Shown here one piece after another: positions 8,525-18,182 of a stretch of 64,000 nucleotides of DNA (position 1 is its first letter; each line of letters begins with the position of its first letter). Position numbers and translations under genes: made by a program. The notes beneath the pieces were generated by a model. That model did no database searches, was not told the origin of the DNA, and was given only the letters and a program-made list of their open reading frames with translations. The stretch comes from Tenericutes bacterium MZ-XQ (lineage in GTDB: Bacteria; Bacillota_I; Bacilli_A; Acholeplasmatales; Acholeplasmataceae). The stretch covers positions 124,001 through 188,000 of the forward strand of contig CP017950.1 in the NCBI GenBank assembly GCA_002838205.1. Direction: 5' to 3'.

Positions 8525-8935
8525 ATGATAAGAAAAATGAGTATAGGTGATACGAAAACCTATCAACGAACAATTACACAAGAAGATGTTTTAGCATTTG
8601 GAACCTTAACAAAAGATATGAACAAAGCACATTTCGATGAAGATTACACAAAAACGACAATGTTTAAAAAACCTATTATTCACGGTATGCTACTGGGCTC
8701 TTTGTTCTCAAAAATCTTTGGGCTAGAATATCCAGGAGAAGGTACTATATATTGTTCACAAACCTTAAAGTTTTTAAAACCAGCATATCCAGATCAACTT
8801 TTAACAGTTAAAGTTACAGTTAAGGAAATCATATTGGAAAAAAATAGAGTGATTTTCACAACAGATATATTGAATGAACAAGAAGAATTAATACTCACAG
8901 GTGAGGCAATGCTTATGCCTAGAAAAGAAAGTTAA
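8525..8935 (+). CDS. MaoC-like hot-dog dehydratase (R-specific enoyl-CoA hydratase type)
   Basis: 136 residues, a single hot-dog domain. The hydratase-2 catalytic pair is visible as D31 and H36 in [11 protein letters not shown], with the following IIHGML segment. Start is ATG 8525 behind a strong AAGGAGG (8512-8518); an in-frame ATG at 8471 lies inside the riboswitch terminator and is not the start. It is the first gene of the lysine-fermentation operon. It may hydrate crotonyl-CoA made by Kal, or deaminate or hydrate a related acyl-CoA. This member is not one of the usual core lysine-fermentation genes as I know them, so its exact step is inferred. Confidence 0.75.
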   Translation: MIRKMSIGDTKTYQRTITQEDVLAFGTLTKDMNKAHFDEDYTKTTMFKKPIIHGMLLGSLFSKIFGLEYPGEGTIYCSQTLKFLKPAYPDQLLTVKVTVKEIILEKNRVIFTTDILNEQEELILTGEAMLMPRKES

Positions 8936-8946
8936 TGGAGGTTATC

Positions 8947-9327
8947 ATGAAAAAAGTTGTTCACAGATTAAGACTTAGCGCACATGATGCGCATTACGGC
9001 GGAGGATTGGTTGATGGTGCTAAAGTATTAGCGCTATTTGGAGATGTTGCTACTGAATTACTAATAATCAATGATGGTGATGAAGGATTGTTTAGAGCAT
9101 ATGATAGTGTTGAGTTTCTGGCACCACTATATGCTGGCGATTTCATTGAAGTAGAAGCAACCCTCACTCATATCGGAAACACCTCTAGAAAGATGGAGTT
9201 TGCTTGTTATAAAGTGATTACAGCTAGACCAGAAATCAACGCAAGTGCTGCTGATGTGTTAAAAGAAAGAATATTGACGACTAAAGCTTCAGGAACATGT
9301 GTTGTTCCTAAAGAAAAGCAGAGATGA
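8947..9327 (+). CDS. kal: 3-aminobutyryl-CoA ammonia-lyase
   Basis: 126-residue hot-dog enzyme that releases ammonia from L-3-aminobutyryl-CoA to give crotonyl-CoA, the last dedicated step of lysine fermentation. The sequence has the family's signature segments [35 protein letters not shown] and [12 protein letters not shown]. Start is ATG 8947 with GGAGG just upstream; the ATG at 8935 overlaps the previous stop and the ribosome binding site. Lies between the MaoC-like gene and kce, 5 bases before the latter. Confidence 0.9.
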   Translation: MKKVVHRLRLSAHDAHYGGGLVDGAKVLALFGDVATELLIINDGDEGLFRAYDSVEFLAPLYAGDFIEVEATLTHIGNTSRKMEFACYKVITARPEINASAADVLKERILTTKASGTCVVPKEKQR

Positions 9328-9331
9328 CATG

Positions 9332-10174
9332 ATGGAAAAATTAATTATTACCTGCGCAATATCTGGTGCAGAAGTCACAAAAGAACATAACCCATACGTA
9401 CCATATACACCTGAAGAAATGGCGTTAGAAGCATATAAAGCATATCAAGCAGGAGCATCTATCATCCATGTTCATGTAAGAAATAATGATGGCACACCAA
9501 CTCAAGATCAAAAACGATTTGAAGCAACCATTAAAGCCATTAGAGAAAAATGCCCAGATGTTATTATTCAACCATCAACAGGGGGTGCAGTAGGCATGAC
9601 AAGAGATGAAAGACTGCAACCAACAAATCTAAAGATTGAAATGGCAACTCTTGATTGTGGGACACTTAACTTTGGTGGAGATGATATATTTGTAAATACT
9701 GAAAATGATATTAAATACTTTGCTAAAGTTATGAAAGAAAGAAACATATACCCAGAGCTCGAGTGTTTTGAAAAAGGGCATATCGATCAAGTTTTAAGAC
9801 TTCATAAAAAGGGGTTCATTCATGAACCCATGCACTTTAGTTTTGTCTTAGGTGTTAATGGGGGTATGACTGGAGAAGAAAGAGACTTTCATTTTTTAAG
9901 AGAGTCAATTCCAAGTCATGCTACATATAGTGTAGTTGGTATTGGAAAATATGAGTTTCCATTAGCTGAGCTTTCGATTAAGCATGGAGGACATGTTAGA
10001 GTTGGGCTTGAAGACAATATCTATTTAGAAAAAGGTGTTTTAGCTAAAGGCAATGAAGACCTTGTAAAAAAAGTTGTAAGTATCGCAAAAAAATACAATA
10101 GACCTATCGCTTCACCGGCTGAAGCTAGAAAAATATTACAGATGAAGGAGTTTAATAAACATGAATTATTGTAA
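9332..10174 (+). CDS. kce: 3-keto-5-aminohexanoate cleavage enzyme
   Basis: About 280 residues. Kce (BKACE family) condenses 5-amino-3-oxohexanoate with acetyl-CoA to give 3-aminobutyryl-CoA and acetoacetate. Family markers are ITCAISGAEVTKEHNPYVPYTPEE at the N-terminus (quoted in part: SGAEVTKEHNP), the zinc-binding IHVHVR, and QPSTGGAVGMT. ATGs at 9329 and 9332 are both possible starts, close to the kal stop at 9325-9327; the ribosome site is weak, so translation is probably coupled. It overlaps kdd by 14 bases. Confidence 0.92.
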   Translation: MEKLIITCAISGAEVTKEHNPYVPYTPEEMALEAYKAYQAGASIIHVHVRNNDGTPTQDQKRFEATIKAIREKCPDVIIQPSTGGAVGMTRDERLQPTNLKIEMATLDCGTLNFGGDDIFVNTENDIKYFAKVMKERNIYPELECFEKGHIDQVLRLHKKGFIHEPMHFSFVLGVNGGMTGEERDFHFLRESIPSHATYSVVGIGKYEFPLAELSIKHGGHVRVGLEDNIYLEKGVLAKGNEDLVKKVVSIAKKYNRPIASPAEARKILQMKEFNKHELL

Positions 10175-11192
10175 GTATGGAACGCACCGCGTTATTGAAC
10201 CAAAAGGAGTATTACCTCAGGCAGCTTTTAAAATTGATCCAACACCAAAACCTTTTTTAAATGAGTGTTTGATTGAAGTCGATGTATTGAATATTGATTC
10301 TGCATCATTTACACAAATTAAAAAAGCTTGTGATTATGATGAAGAAAAGATGAAAGCTATGATTATGGGGATTGTTAAAGAACAAGGTAAAATGCAAAAC
10401 CCAGTAACTAAGAGTGGCGGTATGCTGATTGGAGCAGTTAAAGAGATTGGCCCAGAATTTCACGATCAAACATTAACACCAGGGACAAAAATCGCAACAC
10501 TCGTATCATTATCGCTAACTCCTCTTTTCATAGAAGAGATTATTTCAATTAATCTCACTAATGAACAAGTAAAAATAAAAGGACAAGCTATACTATTTGA
10601 CTCTGGTATTTATGCTAGAATACCTGCTGATTTAAATGAAAAACTTGTACTTGCTGCTTTAGATGTAGCAGGCGCTCCTGCTCAAGCAATCAAATTAGCC
10701 AAAAAAGATGATCAAGTACTTATTTTAGGTGCTAATGGAAAAAGTGGTATCTTATGTGGATATCAAGCTAAAAAAGTTGTAGGACCAAACGGTAAAGTTA
10801 TTGGTCTTGTTAGAAAAGAAGAACAAAAACAATTTTTGGAAACCTTAAATATTTTTGATGAGATCATCATAGGTGATGCATTAGATGCTATTGATACATA
10901 TCATAAAGTGAGTGAGATCACTAAAGGTCAATTATGTGATTTGACAATCAATGTTGTGAATATTCAAAATACAGAAATGGCTTCTATATTATCAACAAAA
11001 GATAACGGTACTGTCTATTTCTTTAGCATGGCAACATCATTTACCAAAGCTGCACTCGGTGCAGAAGGTATAGGTAAAGATGTCAATATGATTATTGGTA
11101 ACGGATATACAAAAGATCACGCAGAAATCACTTTAAATTTAATGAGAGAAAGTAAAGTCTTACACGATTTATTTTTAGAACGCTATCAATAA
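10161..11192 (+). CDS. kdd: L-erythro-3,5-diaminohexanoate dehydrogenase
   Basis: 343 residues. Kdd oxidatively deaminates 3,5-diaminohexanoate with NAD(P)+ to 5-amino-3-oxohexanoate. The N-terminal CKYGTHRVIEPKGVLPQAA is a signature of this family, and a Rossmann motif (LILGANGKSG, about residues 190-200) is in the middle. GAAGGAG precedes the ATG at 10161. It sits directly between kce and kamA, matching the pathway order reported for Clostridium and Fusobacterium clusters. Confidence 0.92.
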   Translation: MNYCKYGTHRVIEPKGVLPQAAFKIDPTPKPFLNECLIEVDVLNIDSASFTQIKKACDYDEEKMKAMIMGIVKEQGKMQNPVTKSGGMLIGAVKEIGPEFHDQTLTPGTKIATLVSLSLTPLFIEEIISINLTNEQVKIKGQAILFDSGIYARIPADLNEKLVLAALDVAGAPAQAIKLAKKDDQVLILGANGKSGILCGYQAKKVVGPNGKVIGLVRKEEQKQFLETLNIFDEIIIGDALDAIDTYHKVSEITKGQLCDLTINVVNIQNTEMASILSTKDNGTVYFFSMATSFTKAALGAEGIGKDVNMIIGNGYTKDHAEITLNLMRESKVLHDLFLERYQ

Positions 11193-11213
11193 GATCATAG
11201 GGAGGTGACTGAG

Positions 11214-12482
11214 ATGAAATCAGTTGAAAACAATGCTTATTTAGAGAGAAAAAATATATACTTCAAACATGTAAAGCAATCTGACTGGGAGTCATGGCAG
11301 TGGCAAACCAAACATAGAATTTCAAATGCAGAAGATCTTGAAAAATATATAAAACTAACAGAGGAAGAAAGACATGGTGTTCATGGTGTATTAAAGAAAT
11401 TAAGAATGGCAATCACACCATATTATCTAACATTAATCGATCCACTTGATGTCAATTGTCCAATTCGTCTTCAAGCGATACCTCTAGAAAATGAGTTATT
11501 CGTTGGAAAAAATGATTTATATGATCCACTTGCAGAAGATAAGTATTCTCCAGTTCCAGGTTTAACACATAGATATCCAGATCGAGTTTTATTTTTGATT
11601 ACTGATATGTGCTCTATGTATTGTAGACATTGTACAAGAAGAAGATTTACAGGAATGAAAGATGATCACATGGATGTAAGTAGAATTGATCTTGCGATTG
11701 ATTATATCAGCAGACACGAAGAAATTAATGATGTATTATTAAGTGGTGGAGATGCTTTACTCGTCAGTGACGAAAGACTAGAATACATCATAAAAAAACT
11801 AAGAGAAATCGATCATGTTCAAGTCATTAGAATTGGAACAAGAACGCCAGTAGTTATGCCTCAAAGAATCACTGATGAACTTGTTGATATGCTTAAGAAA
11901 TATCATCCAATTTGGTTAAACACCCATTTTAATCACGCAGCTGAAATCACAATGGAAAGTAAAAAAGCTATTGATAAACTCGTCAATGCTGGTATTCCTG
12001 TAGGCAATCAAAGTGTTTTACTTAGAGGAGTCAATGATTGTGTTCAAACCATGAGAGATTTAGTCAAAGGTTTGGTTGCGATTAGAGTAAGACCTTATTA
12101 CATTTATCAATGTGATTTATCAGTGGGTATTGAGCACTTTAGAACGAGTGTATCTAAAGGCATTGAAATTATTGAAGGTCTTAGAGGACATGTATCAGGT
12201 ATCGCAGTTCCTACATTTGTAGTTGATGCACCTGGTGGTGGAGGAAAAATCCCAGTCATGCCAAATTACGTTATTTCACAATCTCCACAAAAAATCGTTT
12301 TAAGGAACTTTGAAGGTGTTATTACTACATATAGCGAGCCAGCGTATTATGAACCTAACCCTCGTTGTAAAGACGTTGAATTAGAAGGTGTTGCAAGTTT
12401 GTTGGCGGGTCAAAGACTATCACTTGAACCAACACATCTAAAGAAAAATGAACGTATCAATCATGATCAAAAAAGTAAATAA
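11214..12482 (+). CDS. kamA: L-lysine 2,3-aminomutase
   Basis: 422 residues. KamA is a radical-SAM and PLP enzyme converting L-lysine to L-beta-lysine, the first step of the pathway. The iron-sulfur motif CSMYCRHC (CxxxCxxC) is at about residues 134-141, preceded by the family's HRYPDRVLFL; the C-terminal GGGGKIPVMPNYV contains the PLP lysine. The true start is ATG 11214 behind GGGAGGTG; the GTG at 11205 is inside that ribosome binding site. The 3' end overlaps kamB. Confidence 0.95.
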   Translation: MKSVENNAYLERKNIYFKHVKQSDWESWQWQTKHRISNAEDLEKYIKLTEEERHGVHGVLKKLRMAITPYYLTLIDPLDVNCPIRLQAIPLENELFVGKNDLYDPLAEDKYSPVPGLTHRYPDRVLFLITDMCSMYCRHCTRRRFTGMKDDHMDVSRIDLAIDYISRHEEINDVLLSGGDALLVSDERLEYIIKKLREIDHVQVIRIGTRTPVVMPQRITDELVDMLKKYHPIWLNTHFNHAAEITMESKKAIDKLVNAGIPVGNQSVLLRGVNDCVQTMRDLVKGLVAIRVRPYYIYQCDLSVGIEHFRTSVSKGIEIIEGLRGHVSGIAVPTFVVDAPGGGGKIPVMPNYVISQSPQKIVLRNFEGVITTYSEPAYYEPNPRCKDVELEGVASLLAGQRLSLEPTHLKKNERINHDQKSK

Positions 12483-13428
12483 TTACAATGTCATTGGTAT
12501 TGTTGGTTTAGCTAAAAATACTGGTAAAACGACGACACTTAACTATATACTTGAAGATATTCAACAAAAACAAATTGGACTGACAAGTATAGGATTAGAT
12601 GGGGAATCATTTGATCAAATTACATATTTACCTAAGCCTAAAGTGTTAGTGAGTCAAGGCATGGTGATTGCTACAGCAAAAGATGTCTTAAAACAAGTTG
12701 ATTTTGATTATGAGTTATTAGAAGAAACTCATCTTAATACTGCATTAGGCACTGTTTGTATCATTAGAATTTTATCAAAAGGATATGTTATTCTTGCTGG
12801 TCCAACAACAAACAAAGACCTAGATATTTTAATCGGGAAATTAAAAAAATATGCTAATCAAATTTTTATAGATGGAGCATTCAATAGAAAGACCTTTGCG
12901 AGTATTGATCAAATGGATGCGATCATTATAGCAACTGGTGCAGCATTATCAAAAGATATGAATGAGACCATAGAAAAGACAAAACAAGTTGTCTTGTCTT
13001 TTGATTTGCCAATTGAAAAATCACATATAGATAAACCTTATCATATGTGTATAATTACAGAAAAAGATAAAAAACTATTCAAGGAAAAAAACTTTGATGA
13101 AATCATACCTTATCAAAAAGATATTCTGGTGCTTGAAATAAAGGGCGCTTTAACTACAAAAATGATTGAGTTCATTGTAAAAAACCGCATAAAGAATTTT
13201 AAATTAATCATTGAAGATCCTACAAAACTCATGTTAGATATCAAACATTATGACTATTTAAAACAGCTAAACATAAGACTATGTGTGTTAAAACAAGTTC
13301 CTATCATCGCAGTCACTATTAATCCTTTTAGTCCTTCTGGATATCATTATGATAAAAAAAGGTTTTATCAAGAAATTAAAAAGCATATAGATATAGAAAT
13401 CTATAACGTTAAAGAAATGGGGTCATAG
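12448..13428 (+). CDS. kamB: KamB-like P-loop protein, 5,6-aminomutase reactivase subunit
   Basis: 326 residues with a P-loop, GLAKNTGKTTT, near residues 20-30, and no other domain I recognise. In clostridial clusters the gene at this place (between kamA and kamD) encodes KamB, an ATP-dependent factor that reactivates lysine 5,6-aminomutase after its B12 cofactor is damaged; it normally works with the MutS-like KamC. No kamC is in this operon or elsewhere in the window. The start is uncertain: ATG 12448 overlaps kamA by 35 bases, and ATG 12463 is an alternative; neither has a strong ribosome binding site. Confidence 0.75.
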   Translation: MNVSIMIKKVNNYNVIGIVGLAKNTGKTTTLNYILEDIQQKQIGLTSIGLDGESFDQITYLPKPKVLVSQGMVIATAKDVLKQVDFDYELLEETHLNTALGTVCIIRILSKGYVILAGPTTNKDLDILIGKLKKYANQIFIDGAFNRKTFASIDQMDAIIIATGAALSKDMNETIEKTKQVVLSFDLPIEKSHIDKPYHMCIITEKDKKLFKEKNFDEIIPYQKDILVLEIKGALTTKMIEFIVKNRIKNFKLIIEDPTKLMLDIKHYDYLKQLNIRLCVLKQVPIIAVTINPFSPSGYHYDKKRFYQEIKKHIDIEIYNVKEMGS

Positions 13429-13429
13429 T

Positions 13430-14986
13430 ATGTCAAAACTAATTCTAGATCAAAATATAATTCAACTATCTAAAGACTATGCTAAACACATCGTTGATGA
13501 TGTTATGTCATATATTTATAAGCATACAACTGTATCGGTAGAAAGATCTGTACTAAGACTATTAGGCATTGATGGTATAAACGAGTTTGATGTACCATAT
13601 GTGAATGTTATCGTTGATCACATCAAATCAAAGGCTGACTTATCAAAAGGTGTTTGTCATTATATATCTTATGCTATGCATGAATATAGTCTGAATCCAA
13701 ATGATTTAGCTAGAAAGATTAGCGATGATAAAATAAATCTTAATAGATATACACATATGCCTAAAAGTCCATATATGAATCTGCTCACGCCATTTTTCGA
13801 TGAATCTATGCTTAAAATTCAAGAAATGACCCAAATCAGAGAAAAAGCAATCTCTAAAAATAAAGAAACACCTGAAAAATATGTTATAGTTGCAACCGGT
13901 AATATCTATGAAGATATAAAACAAGCAGTATCTGCAGCGAAAAAAGGTGCTGATATTATTGCTGTCATTAGAAGCACTGGTCAGTCTTTACTTGATTATG
14001 TACCTTATGGTCCAACAACTGTCGGATTTGGTGGTACATATGCGACTCAAGAGAATTTTAAACTCATGCGAAAAGCTTTAGATGATGTATCTAAAGAAGA
14101 AGGTAGATACATTAAATTAGTGAATTATGCTTCAGGATTATGTATGCCTGAAATTGCTGCAATGGGTGCACTCGAAAGACTAGATATGATGCTAAATGAT
14201 TCATTATATGGCATCATTTTTAGAGATATCAATATGAAAAGAACTTTTATAGATCAATATTTTTCAAGAGTGTTGAGTGCATTTGCTAAAATTACTATTA
14301 ACACAGGTGAAGATAATTATTTAACAACATCTGATGCATTTGATCATGCACACACTGTTATTGCATCACAAATGATCAATGAAAAATTCGCAGAAGTTGC
14401 ATACATGGATGCATCTTTGATGGGATTAGGTCATGCATATGAAATATCACCTGAAGTAGAAAATAGTTTTCTTTATGAAGTTGCTCAAGCTGAGTTATCA
14501 AGAGCACTATTTCCAAATGCACCACTGAAATATATGCCGCCAACTAAACATATGACGGGTAATATTTTTATGGGTATGGTCCAAAATGCTTTATTCAACA
14601 TCACTGCTGTAACAACCAAGCAAAATATCCATTTACTTGGAATGCTTACTGAAGCTGTTCATACGCCTTTTATGAGTGATCGTGCGCTAGCTTTAGATAA
14701 CGCAGCTTACATTGCTAAAGCATTTAAAAACTTTGGCGATGAAATTAGTTATAGGCCAGATGGCATCATAAATAACAGAGCAGAAAGTGTATTATCGGAA
14801 GCACACGATTTGCTAAAAGAAATTAAAGATGAAGGTTTATTTATGACTTTAGAAAAAGGGACTTTTGCAGGGATAAAGCGTTTAGAAAATCAAGGCAAAG
14901 GTTTAGATGGTGTTTTTCAAAAACATAGAGATTACCAAAATCCACTATTAGATATGTTGTTATTACATTTAAAGGGGGATAAGTAA
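13430..14986 (+). CDS. kamD: Lysine 5,6-aminomutase, alpha subunit
   Basis: 518 residues, the usual length for KamD. With KamE it moves the terminal amino group of beta-lysine using adenosylcobalamin and PLP, giving 3,5-diaminohexanoate. The TIM-barrel portion contains YGPTTVGFGGTYATQENF (residues about 187-204), and a substrate/PLP-contact segment around NTGEDNYLTT (about 285-294). Start ATG 13430 follows ATGGGGTC; kamE begins immediately after the stop. Confidence 0.95.
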   Translation: MSKLILDQNIIQLSKDYAKHIVDDVMSYIYKHTTVSVERSVLRLLGIDGINEFDVPYVNVIVDHIKSKADLSKGVCHYISYAMHEYSLNPNDLARKISDDKINLNRYTHMPKSPYMNLLTPFFDESMLKIQEMTQIREKAISKNKETPEKYVIVATGNIYEDIKQAVSAAKKGADIIAVIRSTGQSLLDYVPYGPTTVGFGGTYATQENFKLMRKALDDVSKEEGRYIKLVNYASGLCMPEIAAMGALERLDMMLNDSLYGIIFRDINMKRTFIDQYFSRVLSAFAKITINTGEDNYLTTSDAFDHAHTVIASQMINEKFAEVAYMDASLMGLGHAYEISPEVENSFLYEVAQAELSRALFPNAPLKYMPPTKHMTGNIFMGMVQNALFNITAVTTKQNIHLLGMLTEAVHTPFMSDRALALDNAAYIAKAFKNFGDEISYRPDGIINNRAESVLSEAHDLLKEIKDEGLFMTLEKGTFAGIKRLENQGKGLDGVFQKHRDYQNPLLDMLLLHLKGDK

Positions 14987-15730
14987 ATGAAGCATTTAAT
15001 TAGACCTTATGGAGATACACTTAACGATGGGAAGATTCAAATGAGCTTTACACTGCCTATCAACCATAGTACTCTAGGAGACGAAGCTGCAAAAAAACTT
15101 GCTTTAGAAATGGGTATTTTAGATCCAAGTGTCGTTCATAGTGAAGCTTTAAGTGACGGATTCAGCTTTTATGTTTTATATGGGACTGTGAAACATCAGG
15201 TTGACTTAGATGAAGTTAAAGTTGTGGAAGTCGAAAATGAATCAATGACTAAAGAAGAAGTAGAAACTTTCATAAAGAATCATTTTAAAGAAGATATAGT
15301 TTTTATAGGAGCATCAACAGGGACTGACGCTCATACAGTTGGAATTGATGCGATCATGAATATGAAAGGCTATAATGGTAATTACGGTTTAGAGAGATAT
15401 AAAGGTGTAAAAGCAATCAATTTAGGTGGACAAGTTGATAATGAAACACTATTAGAAGAAGCAATTAAGCATCAGGCTGATGTCATCTTAATCAGTCAAA
15501 CAGTAACACAAAAAGACATTCATATTCAGAACTTAACAAGCTTTATAGAACTTCTAGAAGCTGAACATAAAAGAGATGATTTTATTGTGATTATTGGAGG
15601 ACCAAGAATCAATCATGCTTTAGCTAAAGAGCTTGGATATGATGCAGGCTTTGGGCAAAAAAAATATGCATTTGATGTTGCTAGTTTTGCTGTAACGATG
15701 CTTAAAAATAAAGGGATTAAAACAAAATAA
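14987..15730 (+). CDS. kamE: Lysine 5,6-aminomutase, beta subunit (B12-binding)
   Basis: 247 residues. The cobalamin-binding motif DxHxxG is present as DAHTVG near residue 117, with the base-off B12 fold after it (IIGGPRINHALAKELGYDAG). The PLP-anchoring lysine known from the family is probably the one in YKGVKAINLGG, just after the B12 histidine. AAGGGGGATAAG precedes the ATG, which abuts the kamD stop. It is the last gene of the lysine operon; a strong hairpin follows. CoA-transferase and butyrate genes of the pathway are not in this window. Confidence 0.95.
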   Translation: MKHLIRPYGDTLNDGKIQMSFTLPINHSTLGDEAAKKLALEMGILDPSVVHSEALSDGFSFYVLYGTVKHQVDLDEVKVVEVENESMTKEEVETFIKNHFKEDIVFIGASTGTDAHTVGIDAIMNMKGYNGNYGLERYKGVKAINLGGQVDNETLLEEAIKHQADVILISQTVTQKDIHIQNLTSFIELLEAEHKRDDFIVIIGGPRINHALAKELGYDAGFGQKKYAFDVASFAVTMLKNKGIKTK

Positions 15731-15738
15731 AAAAATGA

Positions 15739-15767
15739 GATCATATCAATTTGATATGATCTTTTTC
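15739..15767. terminator. Terminator after the lysine operon
   Basis: Perfect inverted repeat (GATCATATCAA from 15739, TTGATATGATC to 15761) followed by TTTTTC. An A tract before it gives a T tail on the minus strand too, so it can also serve the convergent phzF-like gene. Confidence 0.8.
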
Positions 15768-15774
15768 ATTGTTA

Positions 15775-16596
15775 TTATTCGATAATCTTTGAGATTCCGC
15801 CTACCCAAACATCTGTGATTTTTGAACTTTTGTAATCAACATATACCTTAAGTTCAGAAGGTTGATGCATAGAATAACCTTGTTTAAGTGTATAAAAGTG
15901 TTTTTTCTTATAAAATTTGTGAAGATAACATGCAAGAGCACCATTTGAAGTTCCGGTTGCACTTTCTTCAATGATACCTACAACCGGTGCGAAATTTCTT
16001 CCAGATGCATCGACTTCGTCATCTAGAGCAAACACATGCATCCCTATAGCCCCATATGCATGAGAAGTTTTAATCATCTCTTGAATATTTGGATTAAGCT
16101 GATTCAATATTTGATTATTTTTAACAGGGACAAATATTTCTTTTATACCGGTTGAAACAACATAAGGTTTCAAAGATTCGTGAAACTCAATATGATTAAA
16201 TGTCTTTGATATGATATCTTGACTAACCTCTTCAATATATTGAGGTGGCAACTGTTGCATGTATACTTGACCCAAAATAACATTTACTTTGAGTATACCT
16301 GCTTTGGTTTCTTGTGTATATATACTATCTCCTATGATATCAAGTTTTCGTAATACATGGAATGTAGAAATAGTCGCATGTCCGCACAAATCTACCTCAT
16401 TTGTTGGTGTAAAAAATCTTACTTTAAAATCAGCAACCTTGCCTTTCATAACAAATGCAGTTTCACTATAGCCTAGATTTTTTGCGATTTCCAACATTTC
16501 TTGATCAGTTAAGTCATCCGCAAATAGATATACCCCGGCTTTATTTCCGCCTTGGTCATTCTTAATAAACGCTTTTACTTTAAAAAGTTGATTCAT
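15775..16596 (-). CDS. PhzF-family isomerase/epimerase-like protein
   Basis: 273 residues, the usual PhzF length. The fold is a diaminopimelate-epimerase-like pair of domains. Visible family features are the catalytic Glu region SETAF (near residue 45), PTNEVDLCGHATISTFHVL (about 65-83) and the C-terminal GTSNGALACYL. PhzF proteins in non-phenazine bacteria are mostly of unknown substrate. The start ATG 16596 follows GAGGTGAG. It is a single gene between the lysine operon and the MATE gene, transcribed away from the latter. Confidence 0.85.
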   Translation of the reverse strand: MNQLFKVKAFIKNDQGGNKAGVYLFADDLTDQEMLEIAKNLGYSETAFVMKGKVADFKVRFFTPTNEVDLCGHATISTFHVLRKLDIIGDSIYTQETKAGILKVNVILGQVYMQQLPPQYIEEVSQDIISKTFNHIEFHESLKPYVVSTGIKEIFVPVKNNQILNQLNPNIQEMIKTSHAYGAIGMHVFALDDEVDASGRNFAPVVGIIEESATGTSNGALACYLHKFYKKKHFYTLKQGYSMHQPSELKVYVDYKSSKITDVWVGGISKIIE

Positions 16597-16665
16597 ACGC
16601 TCACCTCAAGTAATTATAGTTTTAGTTTAACATGAAAAGTATAAAAAAGAAGTATGTAATTTTCA

Positions 16666-16694
16666 TTGTTTACTTGTAAAATACATGCTATAAT
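16666..16694 (+). promoter_or_regulatory. Promoter of the MATE gene
   Basis: -35 TTGTTT (16666-16671), 17-base spacer, extended -10 TGCTATAAT (16686-16694). Confidence 0.65.
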
Positions 16695-16724
16695 AAGTTG
16701 GATTTTGAATAACGGAGAATAATT

Positions 16725-18122
16725 ATGACAACAAAAGATAAAAACAAACATTTTTACAATATATTAATAAAAATTGCAATTCCAATATTTTTCTCACAAC
16801 TCTTAGGATCACTATTGGGCATCATAGATACTTTTATGGTAACGGAGCTTGGAGATAATGCGTTAAGTGCTGTTGGTATTGGTAGTCAATTTTTATTTTT
16901 ACTCAATATCATCCAATTCGGACTATTTTCTGGTTTTGGTATTTTTATTGCACAGTATCATGGATCAAAAGAATATGATCATATATCAAAAGTATTTTTG
17001 ATTATGTTAATGACAGGTTTAGGGTTTGCGATGATTTTTCTAGGTTTAGCATTAACAATACCAGAACAATTAATCAGATTATTTAACTTAAATGAAGCGC
17101 CTAATCAAAATGTTATTGATTTGGGAATTTCATATTTGACGATCATGGGTTTTAGTTTCATCACAATGACCGTTAGTTTTTCAATAAGCATGCTTGCAAG
17201 AAATGTCCAAAAGGTATTATGGCCATCTATTTTTCAAATCATGGGAGTTTTATTAAACACCTTCTTAAATTATGGATTTATTGGAGGTCGTATGGGATTT
17301 CCTGAGCTCGGTGTTAGAGGTGCTGGTCTAGCAACACTCATATCATCTAGTGTGATTGCATTATTATCTGTGGGATATTTATTTGTAAGTAAAGAACCTG
17401 CATTGAAAATACATTTCTCTGCTTTAAGAAGAGTGACTAAAGCATTTTTAGCTAAGATATTTAAAACCGCAGTTCCTGTCTTACTAAATGAAGGTTTTTG
17501 GGGTCTTGGTATGACCATGTATCTTGTTGCATATGGCTTTATTGGAGATAAAGCGGTTGGAAGCATTTATTTATCAAACCAAATCAACTCAATCTTCTGG
17601 GTTGCTACCATTGCAATTGCAAATGCATCCGCAGTTATGTTAGGAAATAGACTAGGTGATGGCGATCTCATAACAGCAAAAGAATGGGAAGTTAGATTTA
17701 TGAAACTAGGCATAACATTAGGTATTGTACTAGGTAGTGTTTTATTTATTTTAGCACCTACCATTGTTCCTTTATTTGGTAATTTAAGTGACGCAGTAAC
17801 AGACACTGTAGTGATGATTTTAAGAGTATATGCATTTTATGCACCAATTAAATTTTTAAATGCAATCATGATTGTTGGTATTTTAAGATCAGGTGGAGAT
17901 ACTAAATTTGCATTATTTATTGAAATCTTATCATTATGGGGACTTGGTGTACCTTTAGCATTTGTTTTATCAAGGTTCACACAATTACCATTATATATAA
18001 TCATTATTTTTGTAAACTTTGAAGAGATCACTAAGTTCTTACTTGGATATCGAAGAACAAAATCAGGTAAATGGATTAACAATTTAACACATGATCAAAT
18101 ACTTGTTCAAGAAACATTATAA
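16725..18122 (+). CDS. MATE-family multidrug efflux protein
   Basis: 465 residues with about 12 membrane segments in two homologous halves. The N-terminal half begins KIAIPIFFSQLLGSLLGIID, a typical MATE TM1, and the second half begins near residue 245 with FKTAVPVLLNEGFWGLG. MATE proteins export cationic drugs or metabolites in exchange for Na+ or H+. It is a single gene with its own promoter; the closest named group is NorM/DinF, but I cannot fix a substrate. Confidence 0.88.
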   Translation: MTTKDKNKHFYNILIKIAIPIFFSQLLGSLLGIIDTFMVTELGDNALSAVGIGSQFLFLLNIIQFGLFSGFGIFIAQYHGSKEYDHISKVFLIMLMTGLGFAMIFLGLALTIPEQLIRLFNLNEAPNQNVIDLGISYLTIMGFSFITMTVSFSISMLARNVQKVLWPSIFQIMGVLLNTFLNYGFIGGRMGFPELGVRGAGLATLISSSVIALLSVGYLFVSKEPALKIHFSALRRVTKAFLAKIFKTAVPVLLNEGFWGLGMTMYLVAYGFIGDKAVGSIYLSNQINSIFWVATIAIANASAVMLGNRLGDGDLITAKEWEVRFMKLGITLGIVLGSVLFILAPTIVPLFGNLSDAVTDTVVMILRVYAFYAPIKFLNAIMIVGILRSGGDTKFALFIEILSLWGLGVPLAFVLSRFTQLPLYIIIIFVNFEEITKFLLGYRRTKSGKWINNLTHDQILVQETL

Positions 18123-18137
18123 AAAAAAGCCTATGTT

Positions 18138-18175
18138 AGAGCTAGTTCACTATGAAAGAACTAGCTCTTTTTTTA
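18138..18175. terminator. Terminator after the MATE gene
   Basis: Perfect 11-bp stem AGAGCTAGTTC (18138-18148) / GAACTAGCTCT (18158-18168) followed by seven T. The convergent fchA gene ends 15 bases later. Confidence 0.85.
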
Positions 18176-18182
18176 GACTTTT

